From an uncultured Clostridia bacterium (lineage in GTDB: Bacteria; Bacillota; Clostridia; Oscillospirales; Oscillospiraceae), in the NCBI GenBank assembly GCA_947649615.1, contig CANSSG010000024.1:1-40185 (forward strand): a DNA stretch of 40,185 bases, read 5' to 3'. The notes under the pieces were generated by a model that saw only the letters and a program-made list of their open reading frames with translations, did not search any database and was not told the DNA's origin. Below, piece by piece: positions 7,736 through 14,641 of the stretch (the first letter of the stretch is position 1; every line of letters begins with the position of its first letter). The translations under genes were made by a program, and so were the position numbers.

Positions 7736-8551
7736 TTACCTCTCCAGCCAGCGCCGGAAAACGCCCACCCGCTCCAGCAGCAACGCGCCACAGACGCCCA
7801 GGGCGTCCAGCAGCAGCACGGCGGCCGGGATAAGGAACGTGCCAAAGTCCCAATAGTGCGGGTGGATGGAACAGAGACAGTTAATGCCAATGTGCAGTAC
7901 AACCCCCAGCGGTACGACTAAAAACAGAGACTTCATCCGGTCCCGGGTGTAGTGGACCCAGGCCCAATACACCACACCGGCATAGGCCGAGGATACAATC
8001 ACAATTAAAAGCATAATGAGTTCGCCCATGTAGACGGCCCAGGCCAGCATCCCTATGGACGCGATGATCAGGGCGTTCCGGATGGGCTTGTCCTCCGTGC
8101 GCAGCAGGGGATAACACACTGCCCAGCCGTATGCGACCCACTGGATGGGAACCAGCGAGCCTTGGAAACGGAACCGGTCAATGATGCACAGCACCAGCAC
8201 CGCAATCAAGCACCCGCCCGTCACAGTGAGAAACGCCCAGAATTTCCACCCGCTGTTCCGCTTCCGGGCCGTCTCGGCGTAGGCTACGGTATCTACCACG
8301 ACCTCCTGCACCTCCGGCGGCACCGCGCCAGGAAGCTGGCTGTCCCGCTCGCCGGCCAGAAGTTCGGTGACGCTTACCTCTAATGCCGCCGATAACTCGC
8401 GCAAAATCGTGATGTCCGGATAGCTGACAGCCCGCTCCCATTTGCTCACCGCCTTGTCCGTGATGCCCAGCTTGTCCGCTAACTGCTGCTGGGTCATGCC
8501 CAGCTCTATGCGGCGGTCACGGATGAATTGGCCGATTTTCATTTCTTCCAT
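7736..8551 (-). CDS. XRE-family regulator with C-terminal membrane domain
   Basis: 271 residues. Residues 1-65 are a Cro/C1-type helix-turn-helix (IGQFIRDRRIELGMTQQQLA, then KLGITDKAVSKWERAVSYPD). A linker leads to about six hydrophobic segments from residue 100 on (WKFWAFLTVTGGCLIAVLVL, NALIIASIGMLAWAVYMGEL, LIMLLIVIVSSAYAGVVYWA, SLFLVVPLGVVLHIGINCL, FLIPAAVLLLDALGVCGALL). This DNA-binding-plus-membrane layout is common in Firmicutes and suggests a membrane-tethered regulator; the signal and target are unknown. ATG 8551 follows AAAGGAGGGCGCATGCA. It has its own promoter and terminator. Confidence 0.82.
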   Translation of the reverse strand: MEEMKIGQFIRDRRIELGMTQQQLADKLGITDKAVSKWERAVSYPDITILRELSAALEVSVTELLAGERDSQLPGAVPPEVQEVVVDTVAYAETARKRNSGWKFWAFLTVTGGCLIAVLVLCIIDRFRFQGSLVPIQWVAYGWAVCYPLLRTEDKPIRNALIIASIGMLAWAVYMGELIMLLIVIVSSAYAGVVYWAWVHYTRDRMKSLFLVVPLGVVLHIGINCLCSIHPHYWDFGTFLIPAAVLLLDALGVCGALLLERVGVFRRWLER

Positions 8552-8582
8552 TGCATGCGCCCTCCTTTATGCTTTTGGGGTT

Positions 8583-8612
8583 ATTATAAGGCGTATCCCT
8601 TGGGGAAATCAA
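8583..8612 (-). promoter_or_regulatory. promoter of the XRE membrane regulator
   Basis: On the minus strand TTGATT (8607-8612), 18-bp spacer, TATAAT (8583-8588), starting just after the trmD stop codon. Confidence 0.65.
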
Positions 8613-8615
8613 CCG

Positions 8616-9437
8616 CTAATCGGTCGATTTCTCAGGTAAACCACCGGTTGACACGCCTTGGGACGCCTGGGTTTCCGCCGCTTTCTCCCGGCGAAACTCC
8701 TCGTAGACCTCCGAGAGCAGGCGGCGGTCCTGCTTCGTACCCATGAAGTCCGCTTCCCGGAACATGTCCGGCCTGCGGCGGAGGGTGCGGAGCATGGACT
8801 GCCGCTTCCGCCACAGGGCTACGTTGGCGTGGTGGCCGCTCAGGAGGATTTCCGGCACCTTGCGTCCGTGCCACTCCTCCGGGCGGCTGTACTGGGGGTA
8901 CTCCAAAAGGCCGTTCCAGTGGCTCTCCTCCTCATAGCAGGCCGCCTCCGGCAAAACCCCGGGAACCATCCGGCATACCGCGTCCGCCACCGCCATAGCG
9001 GGAATCTCCCCGCCGGTGAGGACAAAGTCGCCCATGGAGATTTCCTCGTCTACGCACTCCTCTATGAACCGCTCGTCTATGCCCTCATAGTGGCCGCAGA
9101 CTAAAATCAGATGGTCGTAGTCCGCCAGCAATTGCCGCGCCTTAGCTTGGCAGAAGGTGGCGCCGCAGGGGGACATATAAATCGTGCGCGTCTTCTCCGT
9201 ACCGAAGTTCTCCTTGATATAGGCCCAGCAGCGGTACAACGGGTCCGCCTGCATCACCGCCCCCCGGCCCCCGCCGTAGGGGTAGTCGTCTACCTGCTTC
9301 TGCTTGTTGACGGTGAAGTCCCGGATCTGATGGGCGTCAATGCGGATATAGCCCCGCTCCTGGGCGCGGCCCAGGATGGATTCGTTCATCATATCCCCCA
9401 CCGTCTCAGGGAACAGGGTCATTATGTCAATTCTCAT
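8616..9437 (-). CDS. trmD: tRNA (guanine(37)-N1)-methyltransferase
   Basis: 273 residues. It methylates G37 next to the anticodon using S-adenosylmethionine, preventing +1 frameshifting. The SPOUT trefoil-knot motifs are clear: VDDYPYGGGRGAVMQADPLY, YMSPCGATF, LILVCGHYEGIDERF, and EISMGDFVLTGGEIPAMAV with the SAM-binding loop. A charged C-terminal extension of about 25 residues goes beyond the usual 240-250 length. The ATG at 9437 lies inside the 3' end of rimM (11-bp overlap), so the two are translationally coupled. The usual rplS, rpsP and KH-protein neighbours of this operon are absent here. Confidence 0.95.
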   Translation of the reverse strand: MRIDIMTLFPETVGDMMNESILGRAQERGYIRIDAHQIRDFTVNKQKQVDDYPYGGGRGAVMQADPLYRCWAYIKENFGTEKTRTIYMSPCGATFCQAKARQLLADYDHLILVCGHYEGIDERFIEECVDEEISMGDFVLTGGEIPAMAVADAVCRMVPGVLPEAACYEEESHWNGLLEYPQYSRPEEWHGRKVPEILLSGHHANVALWRKRQSMLRTLRRRPDMFREADFMGTKQDRRLLSEVYEEFRREKAAETQASQGVSTGGLPEKSTD

Positions 9438-9933
9438 GTGTTCCCAAACCTTCCATCATGTGGATGTCAACGGTTCCCCCAGGGACGTCGATGGCGGCGA
9501 TAAACGCCGGAACCGCCGGTACCAGATACTCGTCCTTCCCGCCACGGACCACGTAAATCTTGTGGGCGGGATAGGTCAGGACTTCCGCGATTTTCCCGAT
9601 TTCCTCCCCGGTTTCCGCGTCCCGGGCGGTGAGACCCGCCAGCTCCTCGTCAAAGTACCCGCCCTCCGGCAGGGGGACGTCCTCCCGGCGGACGGTGACC
9701 GTTTTGCCCTTCAAGGCCAGGGCCGCGTTCATATCGTCTACCCCCCGCAGCTTCAGCAGCAGGCAGCCCTTGTGGATGCGGCTGGCTGTGCAGTCCCAGG
9801 GCTTGTCCCCGATATAAAATGTCTTGCAGCCGGCCAGTTCTTCCGCCTCCACCCCCTGGGGCAGCAACTTGACCTCGCCGCGTATGCCGTGGGTGTTGAC
9901 AATCTGACCGGCGGTAATAAATGGCAGTTCCAT
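9427..9933 (-). CDS. rimM: ribosome maturation factor RimM
   Basis: 168 residues, normal. RimM binds ribosomal protein S19 and assists 30S head maturation. The N-terminal RimM barrel begins ITAGQIVNTHGIRGEVKLLP, and the C-terminal PRC-barrel-like part includes YFDEELAGLTARDAETGEEIG and YLVPAVPAFIAAIDVPGGTV. It overlaps trmD and begins 28 bp after the SARP regulator, so all three may be cotranscribed. ATG 9933 follows an AAGGAGAACAAC site. Confidence 0.93.
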   Translation of the reverse strand: MELPFITAGQIVNTHGIRGEVKLLPQGVEAEELAGCKTFYIGDKPWDCTASRIHKGCLLLKLRGVDDMNAALALKGKTVTVRREDVPLPEGGYFDEELAGLTARDAETGEEIGKIAEVLTYPAHKIYVVRGGKDEYLVPAVPAFIAAIDVPGGTVDIHMMEGLGTHEN

Positions 9934-9961
9934 GTTGTTCTCCTTATTTAATATATAGCCC

Positions 9962-11179
9962 CTATCCCAGAACCGCGTCTACCGCACGGATGCTGGTGCG
10001 GAGCAGCAGGGGGCAGCGGGGATATTCCTCTGTAAAGCGGCTGAGAATGCGGTCCAGGGCTAACTGGCCCTTGTCCGGCGCGGGGGCGGGGAGCAGCAGC
10101 AGGTATTGGTTGGCGCTGTACTGGGCCACCACGTCCCCGCGGCGCAGGGTGGCCTGGATGCAGTCCCCCAGCTTCTCCATGTAGCTGTTCAGCAGCCGCA
10201 GCGGAGGCGTGGAGCCGTCCCGCATGAACGCCGAGATCATCGCTAAATTCACGCTGCGGCCCGAGCGGGCGATGGAACGGGCTTCCAGGTTGTAAATGTC
10301 CGTAAAGACCTCCATTTCGCAGAAGAACGCGCCGGTAAGCCGCTCCTCCCGCAGAAGGAACCGGCTGATGGCGGCAAGGTCTTCCGTCTCCCGGGACGCG
10401 TTCCGGCTGCCCGCGCGGCTGATTTCCTGGTACAGCTCGGTAATCTCCGCCGGAGGAGTCAGGCCCAGCTCCGTGTAAAACAGGCTGTACATCCGCTTGT
10501 ACCGCTCCAACGCCTGGCGGGTCTGGCCTGTGCGAACCAAGCCGCGGATCAGATAGAAATAAAAGCTCTCCTCATAGCCATCAATCTGGATGGCCCGGCC
10601 GCAGATGGGAATGACGTCCTCCCACCGCTCCTGGGACGCCAGAAGCCCCGCCGTGGTCTGCACCAGATGGACGTATAAAGAGTGGTAGTACGCCGCCAGG
10701 CGCTTTACCCAGCCCTCCCCCATGGCCTTGGACAAAAAGTCGTTCCGATAGAAGGCCAGCGCCGCCATGCAGGTGTCCAGGCGCTCCTCCGGCGACAGCC
10801 AGGGCGTCTTTACCCGCTGGCAGGCTAACTCGAACAGGTCTGTGTCAATCTGGATGGGGATGCCCGCGTTCCAGGCGTAGGAACCGCGGGTAACCTGAAT
10901 CAGCTCCCGGTTGTCGGGCAGCTCCAGCTCCTCCAGCATGGCCCGGACGCGGTAAACCAGGGTCTTTAGGGCGCCTTGGGGGCTTTTGCCCTGCTCGCCG
11001 GGGTAAAGGAGGTTGATCAACTCGTCTACCGGGACCTCCCGGCTGCGGAAGGTGATGAGATAGGCCAGCAGCATCCAGGGCTTTTTCAGATGATAGTTGG
11101 CGTCTCCGATGGTTTTGTCGCCGTAGGTCAGGGAACAGCCGCCTAACAGGCGGATTTTTAAGACCGGCTTGTCAGCCAT
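9962..11179 (-). CDS. SARP/BTAD transcriptional regulator with degenerate GGDEF-like tail
   Basis: 405 residues. Residues 1-105 form an OmpR-type winged helix of the AfsR/SARP kind (LKIRLLGGCSLTYGDKTI, LKKPWMLLAYLI, VPVDELINLLYPGEQG). Residues about 110-255 are the bacterial transcriptional activation domain, built of TPR-like helices ending in LERYKRMYSLFYTELGLTPP. The remaining 150 residues look like a nucleotide-cyclase-type fold: an RRGDVVAQYSANQYLLLLP stretch aligns with the R-x-GGDEF-x-LLP signature, with SANQY at about 355-359 where GGDEF should be. Catalysis is therefore unlikely and ligand sensing is possible; that part is inference. ATG 11179 has a weak site; a TTGCAT-17-CATAAT promoter lies upstream. 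Confidence 0.8.
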   Translation of the reverse strand: MADKPVLKIRLLGGCSLTYGDKTIGDANYHLKKPWMLLAYLITFRSREVPVDELINLLYPGEQGKSPQGALKTLVYRVRAMLEELELPDNRELIQVTRGSYAWNAGIPIQIDTDLFELACQRVKTPWLSPEERLDTCMAALAFYRNDFLSKAMGEGWVKRLAAYYHSLYVHLVQTTAGLLASQERWEDVIPICGRAIQIDGYEESFYFYLIRGLVRTGQTRQALERYKRMYSLFYTELGLTPPAEITELYQEISRAGSRNASRETEDLAAISRFLLREERLTGAFFCEMEVFTDIYNLEARSIARSGRSVNLAMISAFMRDGSTPPLRLLNSYMEKLGDCIQATLRRGDVVAQYSANQYLLLLPAPAPDKGQLALDRILSRFTEEYPRCPLLLRTSIRAVDAVLG

Positions 11180-11241
11180 AGCGGGTCACATCCTCTCTTT
11201 TTGTAAAAGCGCATTTGCGTTTTTTCAACTGAGTTGTCTCC

Positions 11242-11270
11242 ATTATGCCATATCTGAAGGGAAAATGCAA
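11242..11270 (-). promoter_or_regulatory. promoter of the SARP-rimM-trmD unit
   Basis: On the minus strand TTGCAT (11265-11270), 17-bp spacer, CATAAT (11242-11247), about 60 bp before the start at 11179. Confidence 0.6.
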
Positions 11271-11340
11271 TTCCGAAGGACTGCCAGGGGAAAATTTTTC
11301 CGCAGAACGGCGCTGACCGCCCGCTCTGCGGAAAAAGAAT

Positions 11341-11369
11341 GTGACAAGAAACGGAACATGTGCTATACT
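11341..11369 (+). promoter_or_regulatory. promoter of the 59-residue gene
   Basis: GTGACA (11341-11346), 17-bp spacer ending in TGC, TATACT (11364-11369), an extended -10 promoter reading toward 11423. Confidence 0.7.
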
Positions 11370-11422
11370 GTGGGCGGGATATCCTCCCACGAACGCCCTC
11401 ATGTAATGCAAAGGAGACGGTT

Positions 11423-11602
11423 ATGGACCCCATGCCTGCCTATTCCCAGGATGAAGCGTTGGCGGAAATTGAACGGATACTCCACCAAATGCTCCTGCTG
11501 GCCGAACTGTCCGCCGGAAACGGCGATGTGGACCGGGACAGCCTGCAAAAAACTTTGGAGCGGCTCCGGGACAAGATCGACCGCATCGCGGACGGTCTGT
11601 GA
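11423..11602 (+). CDS. small hypothetical helical protein
   Basis: 59 residues from ATG 11423, chosen because AAAGGAGACGGTT precedes it and the promoter -10 box sits within the longer in-frame extension. The protein is acidic at the start (MDPMPAYSQDEALAEIERIL) and then reads as two amphipathic helices (HQMLLLAELSAGNGDVDRDS, LQKTLERLRDKIDRIADGL). No family is recognised. It stands alone, transcribed away from the SARP regulator and toward the membrane operon. Confidence 0.65.
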   Translation: MDPMPAYSQDEALAEIERILHQMLLLAELSAGNGDVDRDSLQKTLERLRDKIDRIADGL

Positions 11603-11626
11603 CGGAGGCCGCTCCTCTTTTGCGCT

Positions 11627-12046
11627 TTATAGCACCGCGTCGTACCAGAACCAGTGGGCTTGTATGCGCTCCGTATAGCCGTGGTTGCCGTAAGGGTCCT
11701 CCCAGATCCAGCCGCCGCCGGAGACGCGGAGAGGATAGCCCGTGGCTTGGAAGGATGCGGGCGTACCGGCGGCAGAGTAATAAAAGCCCTTTTCCACCCC
11801 GCCGGAGGCCGGGCTTTGGCGGATGTGGAACTCTACAATCCCCGCGCCGTGCCAAACGCTGACACGCCAGGGACCGTACTGCGCGGTTTGGGCCGCGCCG
11901 TCCGACAGGGCTTCTTGGGCGAAGGCTTCCAGCGAAGCGGTGTTCAGCCGGATGTAAAGACGGGCCGCTGGGTCTTGCAGGGTGAAGCTGCCTATCAGCA
12001 GCAGAAGAAGCAGCGCCAGCAGGATCTTTCGCCAGTGCTTTTTCAT
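11627..12046 (-). CDS. hypothetical membrane-anchored protein
   Basis: 139 residues. An N-terminal membrane segment (KKHWRKILLALLLLLLIGSF) precedes an extracytoplasmic domain rich in aromatic residues (AAQTAQYGPWRVSVWHGAGI, ATGYPLRVSGGGWIWEDPYG, HWFWYDAVL). I do not recognise the family. It is last in a five-gene minus-strand operon that starts with a DUF2975 protein, 16 bp after the preceding membrane protein. ATG 12046 follows GGAGGGCGGAC. Confidence 0.7.
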   Translation of the reverse strand: MKKHWRKILLALLLLLLIGSFTLQDPAARLYIRLNTASLEAFAQEALSDGAAQTAQYGPWRVSVWHGAGIVEFHIRQSPASGGVEKGFYYSAAGTPASFQATGYPLRVSGGGWIWEDPYGNHGYTERIQAHWFWYDAVL

Positions 12047-12062
12047 GTCCGCCCTCCTTCCC

Positions 12063-12566
12063 TCATGTGCGCCTGCGGCCCAGGACTTCCCTGCCCCGAA
12101 CCAGGGGGCCGTGGTATTCGTAGTAGTCTACGTCGCACATGAAGCCGCATTCCTCTACCAGAATTCCGCCCTCTGCCTCAACTTCGCAGTCATTGCCCAT
12201 CCAGGCCGACCCTAAGAACACGTACCAGAAGCCTGCAAAGGCAAACAGCCCCAGCAGCAGCAGGGAAAACAGGAAGCCTAAAATGGACTCCGCGCCCCCT
12301 GTCTGCCGGAACAAGTAAATATATGCCCAGAGCAGCAAAACCAGCAGGCCTGCACAATAGGCAAAAACGCACGGACCCTTCACCGCAGTCCGCCACGCCA
12401 GTCCATAAGCGGCCAGAACCGCCGTCCCGCCCCCGCCGATGGCCAGCGGCACGGCCAGTAGGGCAAAATCAATCCACGCGGCAATCCTCTTCCGCCCAGA
12501 CGTCTTGCAGGCAGCCGCCAGGGCCAGCGCCGCCGGGGCGGCGGCTAAAAAGAACACAATGGGCAT
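12063..12566 (-). CDS. hypothetical multi-pass membrane protein
   Basis: 167 residues with about four hydrophobic segments (IVFFLAAAPAALALAAA, WIDFALLAVPLAIGGGGTAV, VFAYCAGLLVLLLWAYIYLF, LGFLFSLLLLGLFAFAGFWY) and a C-terminal soluble tail with several acidic residues and Cys (EGGILVEECGFMCDVDYYEY). No family recognised. It begins 4 bp after the XRE gene at 12571, so the two are cotranscribed. Possibly a partner of the DUF2975/XRE pair; that is inference from position. Confidence 0.7.
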   Translation of the reverse strand: MPIVFFLAAAPAALALAAACKTSGRKRIAAWIDFALLAVPLAIGGGGTAVLAAYGLAWRTAVKGPCVFAYCAGLLVLLLWAYIYLFRQTGGAESILGFLFSLLLLGLFAFAGFWYVFLGSAWMGNDCEVEAEGGILVEECGFMCDVDYYEYHGPLVRGREVLGRRRT

Positions 12567-12570
12567 ACCC

Positions 12571-12783
12571 TCAGCCGCCCTCCCCTACATATTCCAGCAG
12601 GTCCCCAGGCTGGCAGTCCAGCGCCTTGCAGATGGACTCCAATGTGGAAAAACGGACCGCCTTGGCCTTGTTGGTTTTCAGCACCGACAGGTTGGCGATG
12701 GTTACATCCACTTGCTCGGAAAGCTGGCTGAGCGTCATTTTCCGTTTTGCCAGCATCACGTCCAGGTTGACTATAATCGGCAT
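12571..12783 (-). CDS. small XRE regulator (YozG-like)
   Basis: 70 residues, almost entirely a Cro/C1-type helix-turn-helix: IVNLDVMLAKRKMTLSQLSE, then QVDVTIANLSVLKTNKAKAV and FSTLESICKALDCQPGDLLE. Proteins of this compact form are regularly encoded beside DUF2975 membrane proteins, as here. It probably represses its own operon; the operator is not evident. ATG 12783 follows AAAGGGAGGGGACCC. Confidence 0.88.
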   Translation of the reverse strand: MPIIVNLDVMLAKRKMTLSQLSEQVDVTIANLSVLKTNKAKAVRFSTLESICKALDCQPGDLLEYVGEGG

Positions 12784-12811
12784 GGGTCCCCTCCCTTTAA
12801 CATAAAGCCCG

Positions 12812-13129
12812 TCATTCGCCCGCGTCCTTCCTTCTATGGAGCCACATTGCCAGGAGATTCAGAACAACCCCAAGGCAGGCTGCGGCGGAACTTGCCATAA
12901 CCAGAGTGGGTACGACGTCCAGCAGCGAATCAACCAGCCAGCCCCTTACATATTCGTTAATGCTTTGAAGCGCACACAGTAGCGCCAGCCCGCCGCAGGA
13001 CAAGCTGGCAAAAAGAAAAACCTGCCAGCCCTGATGCTTCCGTAGCGCCGCCCGAACCAGATTGATCAACACCAGAACAAACGCCGCGCCGCCCAGCAGC
13101 AGCCAACCATATATCCAATCCATTTTCAA
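12812..13129 (-). CDS. hypothetical three-segment membrane protein
   Basis: 105 residues with three hydrophobic segments (WIYGWLLLGGAAFVLVLINL, VFLFASLSCGGLALLCAL, LVMASSAAACLGVVLNLLAM) and basic loops. No family recognised. It lies between the DUF2975 gene (4 bp upstream) and the XRE gene (28 bp downstream) in one operon. ATG 13129 follows AGGAGATTGAAA. Confidence 0.7.
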   Translation of the reverse strand: MKMDWIYGWLLLGGAAFVLVLINLVRAALRKHQGWQVFLFASLSCGGLALLCALQSINEYVRGWLVDSLLDVVPTLVMASSAAACLGVVLNLLAMWLHRRKDAGE

Positions 13130-13133
13130 TCTC

Positions 13134-13607
13134 CTAAATTGTTAAATCGTTCTCCGCCTTCAGGTTGGCGGCTTTCAGCACTAAATGGCTCAGAAGAAAT
13201 GCCGCCAGGGCGATGGATAGCCCTACGGTACACACGCCTAAGCCTAAAATCCATATCGGAGAACCTACCAGTATCTCCAGCGTCACCGTCCCTACCGCGC
13301 AGTAACCAGTGTCAATGAGGGCGCAGAAGCCAATTCCGGTGAGCCGTCCCGCGTTTTTGTGGCAAAACGAGTTGTCGCGGCCGACCTCTGTACAAATCTG
13401 CCAGAACAGCACCAGGGCAATGGCAATGGGGATCGCGCTGAGAGATACCGCTATCGTGCCGGGCGTTACCAGCCAGGTGACATTGGCGTTTTCCGCGCCC
13501 ATCTCCTGAATGGCGTCCGGGAAAATCACCGTGTAGCATGTTGCCGCCATGACCGCCAGAAAAATAATGGTGCCTTTCAGTGTGCGCACTAGTCCAAGCC
13601 GTTTCAT
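13134..13607 (-). CDS. DUF2975 family membrane protein
   Basis: 157 residues with four membrane segments. The stretch ALVLFWQICTEVGRDNSFCH followed by KNAGRLTGIGFCALIDTGYC is the DUF2975 signature region (a conserved loop before the third helix). The family is of unknown function and is usually paired with a small XRE regulator, found here two genes downstream. It is first in the operon, behind a strong TTGACA-17-TAAAAT promoter. ATG 13607 follows AAAGCGGGGACAAACG. Confidence 0.82.
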   Translation of the reverse strand: MKRLGLVRTLKGTIIFLAVMAATCYTVIFPDAIQEMGAENANVTWLVTPGTIAVSLSAIPIAIALVLFWQICTEVGRDNSFCHKNAGRLTGIGFCALIDTGYCAVGTVTLEILVGSPIWILGLGVCTVGLSIALAAFLLSHLVLKAANLKAENDLTI

Positions 13608-13637
13608 CGTTTGTCCCCGCTTTCTTGTGATGGCCTT

Positions 13638-13666
13638 ATTTTACCAGCGCAGTTCCCGTTTGTCAA
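13638..13666 (-). promoter_or_regulatory. promoter of the DUF2975 operon
   Basis: On the minus strand TTGACA (13661-13666), 17-bp spacer, TAAAAT (13638-13643). Confidence 0.8.
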
Positions 13667-13700
13667 TATATTTTTATTGTTTTTCAGTAAATTTTTAAGC

Positions 13701-13729
13701 TTTACCCTTGGAGAATCGTGTGGTATAAT
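13701..13729 (+). promoter_or_regulatory. mtnN promoter
   Basis: TTTACC (13701-13706), 17-bp spacer ending TGG, TATAAT (13724-13729), an extended -10 promoter about 30 bp before the ATG at 13759. Confidence 0.7.
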
Positions 13730-13758
13730 AGGGTATCTACTTAAAGGAGGACCTTTGC

Positions 13759-14436
13759 ATGATCGCTCTCGCATATGCCCTGAAGGGGGAAATCAGAAGT
13801 ATTTTGCACACTATGAATCCAAAGCTGCTGGAAACTGCCGCCGGTGTGGCGGTTTATGAGCTGGAGCCAGGACTGCTGGCCTATCTCGGCGGCGTGGGGA
13901 AGGTCAACGCCGCTATGAGTACGCAGCTTTTTATCGACCGGTATCAGCCGGATTGGATCGTGAACGCAGGCTGCGCGGGAAGCTTTGCAGACCTGCCAAT
14001 CGGGACGCTCGTACTGGCGAAGGATTTCGTGCAGCATGACGTGGATACGACCGCTATGGGCGACCCAATCGGATTGGTGTCTACGGTAGACAAGGTGGCC
14101 TTCCCTACCGACGAGACGGAGCGCTTGAGCGGAATCCTCACCGCCCAAGGTGTTGCCCATGAGGTGGGGCGGGTGGCTACCGGCGAGGTCTTTATGACGA
14201 AGGGCCAGCGGGCTGATTGGGTGGCCGGAACCTTCTCCCCTATGCTCTGCGAAATGGAGGGCGGCGCCATCGCGCAGGTCTGCTACCGCAACCAGGTGAA
14301 GTTTGCCGCGCTAAAATCGGTGTCAGACCGGCTGTGCCAGGATAACAACGCCGAGGAGTACTTTAACTACGGCGAAGCTATGGCAAAGCTGAACGATATC
14401 GTGGTGCCGTTCGCCAGGGCGCTGGCCGGACAATAG
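13759..14436 (+). CDS. mtnN: 5'-methylthioadenosine/S-adenosylhomocysteine nucleosidase
   Basis: 225 residues. It cleaves methylthioadenosine and S-adenosylhomocysteine to adenine and the thioribose, part of methionine salvage and methyl-cycle detoxification. The phosphorylase-superfamily fold shows GGVGKVNAAMSTQLFIDRY near residues 36-54, IVNAGCAGSFADLPIGTLV, the substrate-binding EMEGGAIAQVC near 169-179, and SVSDRL near 194-199 with the catalytic Asp. Length is normal. ATG 13759 follows TTAAAGGAGGACCTTTGC. It has its own promoter and a free-standing position. Confidence 0.88.
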   Translation: MIALAYALKGEIRSILHTMNPKLLETAAGVAVYELEPGLLAYLGGVGKVNAAMSTQLFIDRYQPDWIVNAGCAGSFADLPIGTLVLAKDFVQHDVDTTAMGDPIGLVSTVDKVAFPTDETERLSGILTAQGVAHEVGRVATGEVFMTKGQRADWVAGTFSPMLCEMEGGAIAQVCYRNQVKFAALKSVSDRLCQDNNAEEYFNYGEAMAKLNDIVVPFARALAGQ

Positions 14437-14483
14437 GATGGCGCCTTTCGTAAACGTTTTTTACCCGCCTGCCGGAATTTTAC

Positions 14484-14512
14484 TTTACACGGCGGTCTTG
14501 GGGTGGTAAAAT
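14484..14512 (+). promoter_or_regulatory. malQ promoter
   Basis: TTTACA (14484-14489), 17-bp spacer, TAAAAT (14507-14512). It implies a 5' leader of about 120 bases before the ATG at 14642, in which I see no recognisable riboswitch. Confidence 0.7.
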
Positions 14513-14641
14513 AGAAAGGATGAACCCACAGGGCTTGTCTGATACATGCCAGAATGGCCAGGGGCGGAAAAGAACCGCCGTTTGGGCGTTTTGACAGTCT
14601 TCAAATATGCCCTTATTCCGAAACAGAAAGAGTGATCGCTT

